Assembly (NCBI GenBank): GCA_013824385.1
Contig: PNNU01000004.1
Coordinates: 1-28,832 of the forward strand
DNA from: Anaerolinea sp.
Lineage (GTDB): Bacteria; Chloroflexota; Anaerolineae; Anaerolineales; Anaerolineaceae
Direction of reading: 5' to 3'
Length of the DNA: 28,832 nt
Below are positions 21,806 to 28,832 of this stretch, piece by piece. The notes under the pieces were generated by a model that saw nothing but the letters and a program-made list of their open reading frames with translations, searched no databases and was not told the DNA's origin. The translations under genes and the position numbers were made by a program. The number at the start of each line of letters is the position of its first letter. Position 1 is the stretch's first letter.

Positions 21806-24122
21806 ATATCAGATACGCCAGTACTTTTCCTACATCATCGTTCATCAGAATTGTGAGGCTCTTACCCGGTGCGTAATCACCAACCGCCAGCAGCATTAAG
21901 CATTGCTCGTATTGTTCGTCTGCGGCGATCCATTCGTTCAAATGATTGGGCATTTCATCAAAGAATTCACGATTGAATACTGTTTTGGTATCATCCAGTT
22001 GCAGAGCCAACGGGTATATTTGTGCTTCCAACAAGTCCTGGAAAAAGTGAGTACCAAGTGATGGTTCAGGCGGCAGCCCCAGGTTTTCTCCGGCCATCTC
22101 TACCAGCGCTTTGGAATGGTAAATATCTCCGTACGCTATGGGCACGCCCAGGTCAGCGTTGGAGCTACCCCATCGGCCAGGACCAACGCAAATAAACTTT
22201 TCTTTTTGCAGCGCTTCATTTACGCGTCCGATGGTTCTGGCTAACTCCACCCGTTCAACATTACTTTTCAAAGCAAAATAGTTTTTCGCTTTCACATAGA
22301 CCACATAGTTGATCTTGTCTATTTTTCCGCGCGGAACCATAAAATCAGAGGTAAATAGTACTTCCTTTTCTGTGAGATTGGTGGGCATCTTTTCGATTTC
22401 TGACTCACCCAGGTGACTTTGCGGACGGCATTGCAGCATGGTAATTCCCAGCTTTGGTTGCAGCCCCACATCTTGTTTCAAGCTTAACGCAAATTCAACA
22501 TCCACCGGTGAGTGATAGGCCAGCTCAAGGGTTCGTAGGATGGCTTTCATGCGATTTGTGAACGGAGTTCGCTGCAAAAGAACATCAAAAGTTAACACAA
22601 GGTCTTTGGTGTCCTTAATGAGCAGGCTGCGAATGGTTTCGAAGTAGCCGCCTTCATCCATTTGCGCGATGTAACGCAGCGGAGGATAGTCCGCGTCAAG
22701 TACGTCTTTTACCGCCATAGTGGTAAGTTTGTTTTGTTTTAGATCAATCAGGTCGACGTATTGCTGTGAATAGCGTCGAATATTTTGAGGTTCATTGCTT
22801 GGGCGTAACAAGGGATGACTTAGTGCCACCAGGCGCGGATAGTCGTTTCCAACCCGGTCGACTGCCCGAGTGCCCAGCCCCCAGACTAAACGTACAAACC
22901 CGTCTTCCACGCGGATCTGCGGAGCCCAGCGGTAAAGGTTGCGGCTGAAAGCCACGCCCGCGGCATGCGGCATCAGATAGTCCCCGTAGCGTTCCCCTTC
23001 TACGATTTGAATCAGCAGCGCCATCCGTTCATCGTAGTCCAGCAAACCCTTGCTGCGCCGGTAGACCAGCGCATTGGGGTTGAACACTGAGGCATAAATT
23101 TGCGCGACTGCGTTGGTAAGTGCCTTGAGATTTTCTTCAAGTGTTCCCTGGTTCGGGCAGAAGATGCTTTCGTATTTTCCAGCAAACGCGGTGCCAAAGC
23201 TGTCTTCGAGCAGACTGGACGAACGAACGATCAAGGGCTGTTTGCCGATTTTGATCAGCATGGTTTGGATCTGATCCAGAAAATAAGGAGCGAAATCTCC
23301 CTTTTGAAAATCCTGTTCAATCTTGCTGAAATCCGCGCGCATTTCGTCTTCGGTCTTATATTTCTGATCATTCCAACCGACAAAATTGTTTAACGCGATG
23401 AAGCTGTAAAATTCATCTGATCCTACGTAAAAAGATTCAGGAACAGTGATGTTGGCGCTTTCTCCCAACTCTGGTGAGTTTTTTAATATGTGTTGTGCCA
23501 GCAGCATGCCTGCCGCCTTGCCGCCAATTCTTCCAGCGCCAATTTTTCTGCGCCTTATCTCGGCCAGGTCGCTTACGGTTAACCATTCTTTGGCAATGTT
23601 AATATATCGCAACTGATCACTGATCATGCTGCGAATGAGCACTACTTTGGTTTCTTCAAGCCGCGGAATTAATCTGGCTTTGGCTTCTTCGGGCATCCGT
23701 TCAATGGTCAGCGCCTGTTCAAATACCAGGTCTAACGGCGCCAGCTCAGGGTTAATTGCCAGATGCTGCTCGGTTGGGGTGATGCCTTTTTCGACCAGTA
23801 CTTCGCTGATCATGGTTTCCATTAATTCAAATGGCAGGTGGCGGCTGAATAACAGGTCAGTAAGTTGATCGCGTAAAACAGATTTACGAGTCTCCCAAAT
23901 CTCAGAAGGCTCCTGATAATAGGGGTTGTCAATGCCTTCCATTTTTTGTGTCTGGATGGCCTCGCTGCGCACCTGTGTTTCAAATTCCTTTTGATCGATT
24001 ATGCCGCGATTAAACAACTCTGCACGCATGCGTGCGCGTATTTTTGTACCCAATATGGGATACTGTCCCAGGGCGATGGTGAGGCTTAAGAGTCGTTCGG
24101 AGGAATTAGGTAGAAAATCCAT
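21804..24122 (-). CDS. orphan PEP/pyruvate-binding (PPDK N-terminal domain) protein
   Basis: A 772-residue protein. After about 190 residues of unrecognised helical sequence comes the ATP-grasp-like nucleotide-binding domain of PEP synthase and pyruvate phosphate dikinase: GAGRIGGKAAGM (196-207), then R300 in IVRSSSLLEDSFGTAFAGKYESI and LLIQIVEGERYG. The swivelling domain with the catalytic histidine (GGxxSHAAI) and the PEP-binding barrel are absent. Instead a C-terminal domain starting near 647 with GPGRWGSSNADLGVPIAYGDI occurs, which I recall from other PPDK-like proteins of unclear function. Full PEP synthesis is therefore unlikely. It follows dnaN on the same strand. A palindrome separates its Shine-Dalgarno from its ATG. 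Confidence 0.8.
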   Translation of the reverse strand: MDFLPNSSERLLSLTIALGQYPILGTKIRARMRAELFNRGIIDQKEFETQVRSEAIQTQKMEGIDNPYYQEPSEIWETRKSVLRDQLTDLLFSRHLPFELMETMISEVLVEKGITPTEQHLAINPELAPLDLVFEQALTIERMPEEAKARLIPRLEETKVVLIRSMISDQLRYINIAKEWLTVSDLAEIRRRKIGAGRIGGKAAGMLLAQHILKNSPELGESANITVPESFYVGSDEFYSFIALNNFVGWNDQKYKTEDEMRADFSKIEQDFQKGDFAPYFLDQIQTMLIKIGKQPLIVRSSSLLEDSFGTAFAGKYESIFCPNQGTLEENLKALTNAVAQIYASVFNPNALVYRRSKGLLDYDERMALLIQIVEGERYGDYLMPHAAGVAFSRNLYRWAPQIRVEDGFVRLVWGLGTRAVDRVGNDYPRLVALSHPLLRPSNEPQNIRRYSQQYVDLIDLKQNKLTTMAVKDVLDADYPPLRYIAQMDEGGYFETIRSLLIKDTKDLVLTFDVLLQRTPFTNRMKAILRTLELAYHSPVDVEFALSLKQDVGLQPKLGITMLQCRPQSHLGESEIEKMPTNLTEKEVLFTSDFMVPRGKIDKINYVVYVKAKNYFALKSNVERVELARTIGRVNEALQKEKFICVGPGRWGSSNADLGVPIAYGDIYHSKALVEMAGENLGLPPEPSLGTHFFQDLLEAQIYPLALQLDDTKTVFNREFFDEMPNHLNEWIAADEQYEQCLMLLAVGDYAPGKSLTILMNDDVGKVLAYLI

Positions 24123-24124
24123 TT

Positions 24125-24146
24125 TAATTATTTCTAGAAATAATTA
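24125..24146. repeat. dispersed 22-bp AT-rich palindrome, perfect copy 2
   Basis: A perfect palindrome with core AATTATTTCTAGAAATAATT (24126-24145). It sits between the AGGAG (24150-24154) and the ATG (24122) of the PEP/pyruvate-binding gene. Near-identical copies are at 26982-27003 (21 of 22) and 10567-10588 (20 of 22). Confidence 0.8.
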
Positions 24147-24164
24147 TTTCTCCTGAAACAATTT

Positions 24165-24184
24165 CCCCTCTCGTTGGAGAGGGG
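24165..24184 (-). other. GC-rich hairpin between dnaN and the downstream gene
   Basis: CCCCTCTC, loop of 4, GAGAGGGG: a perfect 8-bp stem, 26 bases after the dnaN stop. No strong T run follows on the minus strand, so at most a weak terminator or mRNA 3' end protector. Confidence 0.5.
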
Positions 24185-24209
24185 AATCCGTTACGAGAGA
24201 TTGTGAGGA

Positions 24210-25337
24210 TCAGCCCAAATGCATGGGCATGATCACGTGGGTGAAGTTTTCATCACCGACGGGACGAATAACTCCCGGAGTGTTGTTGGCGTTGGTTTCA
24301 AGCGCCACGCTTGGGGCTTTGATCACATCCAGCACTTCGCGTAAGAAGCGGACGTTGAAAGCGATCAGTAATGCATTTCCTTCAATATTGGCTTCCATCT
24401 GGATATCGCTTTTACCGGTTTCTTCGGTAAGAGCACTTATCTCAACCCTGCCGGTGCCGTTCTCTTCAGGGATAACATTTAATTTAATGACGTTGTTGCC
24501 TTCACGCGCGATGATCTCGGCTTGTTTGCAAGCCTTTAGAAAAGCCGGGGTTGAGATGGTCGTACGGGTTTTGTAATTGTGGGGGATGATGGCCCTGAAA
24601 TCAGGGAAGTTGCCATCGATCAATTGTGAAACCAATTCAGCATCATTGAGGTGGAAAATAACCTGTCCTCTGCCCTGGGGCACAACCATGGTTACGGTCT
24701 TGTCGCTGTCACCGGCGATTCGAGCCAGTTCGCTCATGGCGCGGGCAGGGATGATGATGGAGAAATCCTGTTTGATCGGATTCGCCAACATTTCTTTGCG
24801 TACCGAAATGCGGAAGCCATCCGTGGCAGCCAAAGTGATCTGGCTTTCCTGAACTTCCATTTTGACACCCTGCAGAACAGGACGGGCCTCATCCGCGGAG
24901 GCGGCAAATGCCACCTGTTGAATCATCTCGCGGAAATCCACGAGGTTAAGATCCACGCCTTCGGTTAGGTCTGGTACCGGGATGGGAGGGAAGTCTTGTG
25001 CGTCAATGCCTTTGATATCATGCACTGAGCTGTTGCAAACCAGTGTGATGGTTTGGGTGCGGGTATCGAGCGTGAGCTGTACATTTTCAGGAGGAAAAGT
25101 GCCCACCAAATCCACCAGTGTGCGGGCGGGAACGGTGATCGAGCCTTCTTCCTGAATTTGTGCGGGGATCCAGCAAGTGATGCCCATTTCAAGATTGGTA
25201 GCTGAAAGGCGCAAGCGGCCTTCATCTGTGGCCACCAATACGTTTGCCAAAACTGGCAGTGTGCTGCGCGGAGAAACCGCACGGCCAACCACGCTGAGTC
25301 CGTGAGCCAAATGTTGTTGGGTGACTGTGGCTTTCAT
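24210..25337 (-). CDS. dnaN: DNA polymerase III beta subunit (sliding clamp)
   Basis: A 375-residue beta clamp, the ring that tethers DNA polymerase III and other enzymes to DNA. The three clamp domains are visible: N-terminal MKATVTQQHLAHGLSVVGRA with STLPVLANVLV; central RPVLQGVKMEV, LAATDGFRIS and FSIIIPARAMSEL; C-terminal VSQLIDGNFPDFRAIIP and the usual GDENFTHVIMPMHL end (MPM(R/H)L). The start at 25337 gives the canonical N-terminus and has AGAGGA upstream; the frame extends to 25496 without support. No dnaA or recF is adjacent, so gene order around the clamp differs from the classic dnaA-dnaN block. Confidence 0.97.
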   Translation of the reverse strand: MKATVTQQHLAHGLSVVGRAVSPRSTLPVLANVLVATDEGRLRLSATNLEMGITCWIPAQIQEEGSITVPARTLVDLVGTFPPENVQLTLDTRTQTITLVCNSSVHDIKGIDAQDFPPIPVPDLTEGVDLNLVDFREMIQQVAFAASADEARPVLQGVKMEVQESQITLAATDGFRISVRKEMLANPIKQDFSIIIPARAMSELARIAGDSDKTVTMVVPQGRGQVIFHLNDAELVSQLIDGNFPDFRAIIPHNYKTRTTISTPAFLKACKQAEIIAREGNNVIKLNVIPEENGTGRVEISALTEETGKSDIQMEANIEGNALLIAFNVRFLREVLDVIKAPSVALETNANNTPGVIRPVGDENFTHVIMPMHLG

Positions 25338-25419
25338 GGGCGTCCTCTTAAATCGAAAGATAAAGAAATGTAGTATTAACGAGTATACAACGAGATGATT
25401 AAAAATTCCAGTAATCGTA

Positions 25420-25448
25420 TTGCACAAAATAAATACGAGTAAAATAAT
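25420..25448 (+). promoter_or_regulatory. promoter of the alpha/beta hydrolase gene
   Basis: TTGCAC (25420-25425), 17 bases, AATAAT (25443-25448), some 23 bases before the ATG at 25471. The match is moderate. Confidence 0.4.
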
Positions 25449-25470
25449 GATAGCGAATAGGAGGATGCAG

Positions 25471-26412
25471 ATGAAAGATGAACCTGTTGAATTCACTCAA
25501 ACCATCGACCTTTATATGAAAGGCGAGTTTGCCAAAGCTTACGATGTATTAACCAATATTTGCGATCTGTATCCTGCCTGGCAAGGCCGCGCCTATGAAA
25601 TTCGCGTGGATCTCGCCGCTGTAATGGGTAAATTGGAGTTGGCGGAAGACATCCTTGAAAAAGCGCTGGACCTCGGCTATTTCTATAATGATTTCGTGCT
25701 GCGCAGGGATGAAGATGTAAAAACCCTGCAGGGTCGTCCGCGTTTTGAGGCTTTGGTGGACCGTAGTTTTAAGACCCTTGCTGACGAACAACATAAAGCC
25801 CGTCCTGAATTGAAAATCATTGAGCCCGGTAATTTGCCTGAGAGTAAACTGCCGTTGCTCATTGGACTGCACGGCAACAATTCAAACGCCCCGGGTTTCT
25901 CGGATTACTGGGACTATCTAACCAGGAACAATTGGCTGGTGGCTCTGCCTCAATCCGCAGAGGTTGCCGGTAAAGGATTGTATGTCTGGAATGACTTCGA
26001 AAGAGTGAACAAAGATGTACCAGCACACTATGAGACCTTGAAACAACGCTACGAAATCGATGAACACAAAACGATCATCGCCGGGTTTTCAAAAGGCGGG
26101 TACGCCGCCATTCATTTGGCGTTGAAGAGGTTCTTTCCGGTCAAGGGGTTTATCGCTTTGGCGCCCTATGTGGGCACTGTTGAGAGCTGGCTGTCATTAA
26201 TCAATTCTGCAGATCATACGGCGCTGCGCGGATATTTCGTCCTGGGCGGCAGAGACGAACATTGCACGCCGGGCGCATTAATATTGAAAGACAAATTAAT
26301 TGAATACGGTATAAAATGTGAACAGGAAATCTTCCCTGAGATGGAGCACGATATTCCGTCCAATTTTGATGAAGTTCTGCAAAGAGCGGTCAAGTTCATC
26401 CTAGACGAGTGA
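25471..26412 (+). CDS. alpha/beta hydrolase (esterase-like) with N-terminal TPR-like region
   Basis: A 313-residue hydrolase. Residues 1 to about 105 look like a short TPR-type helical pair (YMKGEFAKAYDVLTNICDLYPAW ... KLELAEDILEKALDLGYFYNDF). The alpha/beta hydrolase fold then starts with LPLLIGLHGNNSN, the oxyanion strand. The nucleophile elbow is GFSKGG (S207), the acid is probably in GGRDEHC and the histidine in EMEHDIP near the end. This resembles carboxylesterase/phospholipase-type enzymes. The ATG at 25471 is chosen because AGGAGG (25459-25464) is six bases upstream. The next gene starts 11 bases downstream, so an operon is likely. Confidence 0.83.
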   Translation: MKDEPVEFTQTIDLYMKGEFAKAYDVLTNICDLYPAWQGRAYEIRVDLAAVMGKLELAEDILEKALDLGYFYNDFVLRRDEDVKTLQGRPRFEALVDRSFKTLADEQHKARPELKIIEPGNLPESKLPLLIGLHGNNSNAPGFSDYWDYLTRNNWLVALPQSAEVAGKGLYVWNDFERVNKDVPAHYETLKQRYEIDEHKTIIAGFSKGGYAAIHLALKRFFPVKGFIALAPYVGTVESWLSLINSADHTALRGYFVLGGRDEHCTPGALILKDKLIEYGIKCEQEIFPEMEHDIPSNFDEVLQRAVKFILDE

Positions 26413-26423
26413 GGATTTTAATA

Positions 26424-26984
26424 ATGCCAAATACAGAAATTATTCCGTTGACGCCTGAAAAGTGGATCGATTTTGAAACCTTATTTAACTCAAATGCCGT
26501 TTGCACGGGCTGTTGGTGTATGTGGTGGCGCGTTCCCAACAAAGAATTCAGCACTTTGGGTAAAGACGGACTCAAAAACGCCATGCGAACGATCGTTCAC
26601 CACGGAGTTGAAGCAGGTCTGATCGCTTACATCGACGGAATCCCGGCCGGATGGGTGACTGTTGCCCCACGCGCAGATTACGTGCGCCTCGGTACCTCGA
26701 AGCTACTCGCTCCTGTGGATGAGCAGCCCGTCTGGTCCATCCCCTGTTTCTTCATCCATCACAATTTCCGTCACCAGGGGTTGATGACCAAACTGATCGA
26801 AGCCGCGGTGGACTATGCCAAAGCTCACGGCGCAGAAATTGTTGAAGCCTATCCCTATGCTCCGGATAAGAAATCTGGTCCGGCGGATATTTATACCGGA
26901 GTGGCATCGTCCTTCGAGTCCGCGGGTTTTGTGGAAGTGGCACGGCGGAAGGCGACTCGTCCGATCATGAGAAAGACTATTTAA
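26424..26984 (+). CDS. GNAT family N-acetyltransferase with Cys/Trp-rich N-terminus
   Basis: A 186-residue GNAT enzyme. Residues 20-40 (CTGCWCMWWRVPN) form the Cys/Trp-rich segment seen in one uncharacterised GNAT group. IDGIPAGWVTVAPRADYVRL is the strand pair before the acetyl-CoA site. FFIHHNFRHQGLMTKLIEAAVDYAKAHG is the acetyl-CoA binding motif (R/HxxGxx). The C-terminal FESAGFVEVARRKATRPIMRK is usual. The start at 26424 has GAGG nine or ten bases upstream and is preferred over the GTG at 26409, which overlaps the hydrolase gene. The stop codon is the first three bases of a dispersed palindrome. Confidence 0.86.
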   Translation: MPNTEIIPLTPEKWIDFETLFNSNAVCTGCWCMWWRVPNKEFSTLGKDGLKNAMRTIVHHGVEAGLIAYIDGIPAGWVTVAPRADYVRLGTSKLLAPVDEQPVWSIPCFFIHHNFRHQGLMTKLIEAAVDYAKAHGAEIVEAYPYAPDKKSGPADIYTGVASSFESAGFVEVARRKATRPIMRKTI

Positions 26985-27003
26985 TTATTTCTAGAACTAA
27001 TTA
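26982..27003. repeat. dispersed 22-bp AT-rich palindrome, copy 3
   Basis: It is identical to the perfect copy (24125-24146) at 21 of 22 positions; the one change breaks one pair of the dyad. The first three bases are the TAA stop of the GNAT gene. Confidence 0.75.
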
Positions 27004-27050
27004 CAAAGAATCTTGGCCAAAGAGTCAGGATTTTTTTCATTATATTAGAA

Positions 27051-27497
27051 TTAATTCCATTGATCGATATCAAAATTCTCTGAAAATGGATTGACGAACC
27101 GAACCCCTTCAAGGATCTGTCCATCTTGGAAATCTTCAGAAAATATAACTGGTATTTGGTTGAGCTTTGCTGCCGCCCAAATTTGTGCATCATAATAAGA
27201 AAGTTTATGCTCTAAAACACATCGCGTTGCTTCAAAAACAATATTCTGGGAAATCTGAATGATTGGGAATAAATTAATCCAATATTGAAGTTGTTGCAGT
27301 ATAACGGAGCTTTCAATTATCGGATTAGAACTTTTTGTTACAACATTCATAAATTCAGAGAGTGTTTGAATAGAAAACACACCTTCATTATGGTTTTCAA
27401 GAGTACGTAAAACCTCTTCCGCCCTCTTTTTACGTAATTGATCTCGGTAATCATAGGTATAGAGAATTATATTTGTATCAATTAATATTCTCTTCAT
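27051..27497 (-). CDS. PIN domain toxin/ribonuclease (VapC-like)
   Basis: A 148-residue PIN domain protein. The acidic metal-binding residues are in place: D7 in IDTNIILY, a glutamate in SEFMNVV, D in SYYDAQIWAAA and D in FSEDFQDG. VapC-type toxins cleave tRNA or rRNA with Mg2+ or Mn2+. The ATG overlaps the stop of the upstream antitoxin gene by 4 bases, the standard arrangement. Expressed alone it should slow growth; the antitoxin binds and blocks it. Confidence 0.9.
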   Translation of the reverse strand: MKRILIDTNIILYTYDYRDQLRKKRAEEVLRTLENHNEGVFSIQTLSEFMNVVTKSSNPIIESSVILQQLQYWINLFPIIQISQNIVFEATRCVLEHKLSYYDAQIWAAAKLNQIPVIFSEDFQDGQILEGVRFVNPFSENFDIDQWN

Positions 27498-27802
27498 GAA
27501 GGTTTATCATCCTTTTTATCTTCTCTAATCCACCTGCTTTCTCGTTCCTGATAAATTTCTTCACGCTTGAATTGATAAGGTTTACCAACCAAACCGCGAG
27601 CTTTTGAAGCATACTTAATAATTTCTTCAAGAGCAAAACTACTGTCCCGAGGAATCGTAACTTCTAACATTGAAGAATCATTATCAATATATCTTCTAAT
27701 GATTTCAGCTTCACTTGTTCCGTTTTTTTTTGCTAAATTTCTCAGTTTGTTCTGTTGTTCTTGGTTAATATAAATTTGTTTCCTTTTCATATCCGTGGTC
27801 AT
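27494..27802 (-). CDS. ribbon-helix-helix antitoxin of the PIN toxin
   Basis: A 102-residue protein. The N-terminal segment RKQIYINQEQQNKLRNLAKKNGTSEAEIIRRYID is a ribbon-helix-helix DNA-binding domain (beta strand KQIYI, then two helices). The C-terminal half is charged and should fold on the toxin. AGGAG stands five bases before the ATG at 27802. Two perfect 13-bp direct repeats overlap the promoter upstream and are the probable operator for autorepression. Confidence 0.87.
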   Translation of the reverse strand: MTTDMKRKQIYINQEQQNKLRNLAKKNGTSEAEIIRRYIDNDSSMLEVTIPRDSSFALEEIIKYASKARGLVGKPYQFKREEIYQERESRWIREDKKDDKPS

Positions 27803-27825
27803 TTTTACTCCTGAATCCTTTGCGC

Positions 27826-27851
27826 TTATACATCACTATTATACATCACTA
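27826..27851. promoter_or_regulatory. tandem 13-bp repeats, probable antitoxin operator
   Basis: TTATACATCACTA occurs twice without a gap (27826-27838 and 27839-27851). It covers the -10 and start region of the leftward toxin-antitoxin promoter. Confidence 0.75.
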
Positions 27852-27865
27852 GTAATAGAGTTAAA
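27838..27865 (-). promoter_or_regulatory. promoter of the toxin-antitoxin operon
   Basis: On the minus strand TTTAAC (27865-27860), 16 bases, TATAAT (27843-27838). The -10 is consensus and lies in the junction of the tandem repeats. Confidence 0.6.
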
Positions 27866-27895
27866 GAAAAACTCCCCGCGGATTAACGCAGGGAG
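27866..27895 (-). terminator. Rho-independent terminator of tRNA-Leu
   Basis: On the minus strand CTCCCTGCG, loop TTAATC, CGCGGGGAG followed by TTTTT. It lies 18 bases after the tRNA 3' end and separates it from the toxin-antitoxin promoter. Confidence 0.8.
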
Positions 27896-27913
27896 CGCAT
27901 GTTATAATCTAGG

Positions 27914-27995
27914 TGCCGAAGGTGGGAATTGAACCCACACTCCTTACGGAACACGATTTTGAGTCGTGCGCGTCTGCCAATTCCGCCACTCCGGC
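27914..27995 (-). tRNA. tRNA-Leu (anticodon CAA)
   Basis: An 82-base class II tRNA. The acceptor stem is GCCGGAG/CTTCGGC with one G-T pair and discriminator A. The anticodon stem CACGA/TCGTG closes the loop CTCAAAA, giving anticodon CAA (reads UUG). A long variable arm follows, then the T arm GTGGG-TTCAATT-CCCAC. CCA is not encoded (the sequence after A is CCT), so it must be added enzymatically. A terminator follows. Confidence 0.95.
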
Positions 27996-28047
27996 AATAG
28001 CAAAACAGAGTATATCTGACATTTTATTTCGGGTCAAGGGAATTTTT

Positions 28048-28832
28048 ATGAAACTAGGAATTATTGGTCTGCCCCAATCTGGCAAAACAACACTATTCAA
28101 TGCGCTTACCCGCGCCATGCAGCCCACCGGCGTCACCGGCAAACTGGAAGTACACACCGCCGTGGTGGATGTGCCCGATATCCGCGTGGATAAACTCTCC
28201 GCCATGTTCAAGCCTAAGAAGACCATTTACACCAAAGTCACTTATGTAGACATCGCCGGCCTGGATGGCAGCAGCAACAAAGGAGGCATCTCTGGCGCTC
28301 TGCTTAACCAACTCACCCAACTGGACGGGTTCATTGAAGTTGTGCGCGTTTTCGAAGACGAGAACGTGGTTCACATCAACGAGACCATTGATCCGGTGCG
28401 CGACGTCAACTCAATGGATAGCGAGTTCCTGCTTAACGATCTTATCTCTGTTGAGCGAAAACTTGAAAAACTCAACGAAGAAGTGAAGCGCCCCATGGGC
28501 CGCGACAAAGAACTGGTCGAACGCGAGTTGGTGTTGTTTACCCGCTTCCATGAAACGCTTTCCAAAGATATTCCGCTGCGCGATATTGAGATCAGCGAAT
28601 ATGAAGACAAGCTGCTTTCAGGTTTCGGTTTCTTAAGCCGCAAACCACTGTTAATAGTGATGAACACGGCCGAAGGCCAGCAAGCGCCCGAAATGGCTTA
28701 TTCACATAAACAAAGCAAGATTGTCGCTCTGCAGGGTAAGCTTGAAATGGATATCGCCCAGCTCTCTGCTGAAGAAGCAGAAATGTTCCTCAAGGAATAT
28801 GGCATCGAAGAACCCAGCTTGAGCCGCATGAT
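28048..28832 (+). CDS. YchF-like (Obg family) NTPase, partial at right edge
   Basis: 261 residues are present; the C-terminus, where a TGS domain would be, is cut off. The P-loop is GLPQSGKT (7-14), where YchF usually has GxPNVGKS. DIAGL (68-72) is the switch II region. DGFIEVVRVFEDENVVH corresponds to the YchF motif VVRCFED. The later LIVMNTAEG fits the NxxE of YchF, which prefers ATP over GTP and interacts with ribosomes and stress responses. The long helical insert (ISVERKLEKLNEEVKRPMG) is the YchF coiled coil. AAGGG is upstream of the ATG. The deviating P-loop and switch II suggest a divergent branch rather than the standard housekeeping copy. Confidence 0.82.
   Translation, partial: MKLGIIGLPQSGKTTLFNALTRAMQPTGVTGKLEVHTAVVDVPDIRVDKLSAMFKPKKTIYTKVTYVDIAGLDGSSNKGGISGALLNQLTQLDGFIEVVRVFEDENVVHINETIDPVRDVNSMDSEFLLNDLISVERKLEKLNEEVKRPMGRDKELVERELVLFTRFHETLSKDIPLRDIEISEYEDKLLSGFGFLSRKPLLIVMNTAEGQQAPEMAYSHKQSKIVALQGKLEMDIAQLSAEEAEMFLKEYGIEEPSLSRM

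Noticed and set aside
24123..25470. Replication origin with DnaA boxes beside dnaN
   Set aside because: Reading both intergenic gaps by eye I found no TTATCCACA-like cluster. The origin is probably nearby but not shown here.
24210..25496. Longer dnaN with an N-terminal hydrophobic extension
   Set aside because: The 53-residue extension lies in the AT-rich intergenic region; the canonical clamp N-terminus begins at the ATG at 25337 with a Shine-Dalgarno.

Overview
The window reads as chromosomal DNA of a free-living, probably anaerobic bacterium. The best guess is Chloroflexota (class Anaerolineae). This rests on the overall impression of the proteins (YtrA-type GntR with slipin and ABC genes, a 772-residue orphan PEP/pyruvate-binding protein, a divergent YchF-like NTPase, rubrerythrin) and is inference, not a database result. 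Almost all genes are ordinary chromosomal genes with good Shine-Dalgarno sites. There is no phage, insertion sequence or CRISPR array. A perfect pair of parS sites (20548-20600) about 4 kb from dnaN suggests the window lies in the origin-proximal part of the chromosome.

Layout. 1-4808 (minus strand): a cut-off MFS transporter, two overlapping extended SDR enzymes, a CPBP-type membrane protein and a classical SDR. 4809-6426: a divergent promoter with two matching operator boxes, then an SDR and a TetR repressor on the plus strand. 6558-8159: a membrane diguanylate cyclase with its own strong promoter. 8173-12512: a YgiD-like dioxygenase, a GNAT/kinase pair, an RlmI-like methyltransferase and a nitroreductase. 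12618-14718 (minus): two paralogous GYF_2 membrane proteins and rubrerythrin. 14719-17121 is the loosest part of the window. It is AT-rich, with an ArsR (SdpR-like) repressor, a broken SdpI gene, a DUF3887-like lipoprotein, a 35-bp direct repeat on either side of the SdpR/SdpI pair, and two gene-poor stretches.

17122-20533 is a compact operon: YtrA-type GntR regulator, slipin, PLDc_N small membrane protein, ABC ATPase and ABC permease. Its promoter carries six 8-bp ATACAANN repeats and an inverted duplication. After the parS pair comes a YhfC-type intramembrane protease with a very acidic tail (20713-21750). On the minus strand follow dnaN (25337-24210) and the orphan PEP/pyruvate-binding protein (24122-21804). 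25471-26984 holds an alpha/beta hydrolase and a GNAT enzyme. 27051-27802 is a PIN/antitoxin pair with a tandem-repeat operator, followed by tRNA-Leu(CAA) and the start of a YchF-like NTPase at the right edge.

The most unusual sequence signals are: a 22-bp AT-rich palindrome present three times, each copy touching a start or stop codon, one of them exactly between a Shine-Dalgarno and its ATG; the twin parS sites; the ATACAANN array with inverted promoter copy; and the 35-bp direct repeats around a decayed SdpRI module.
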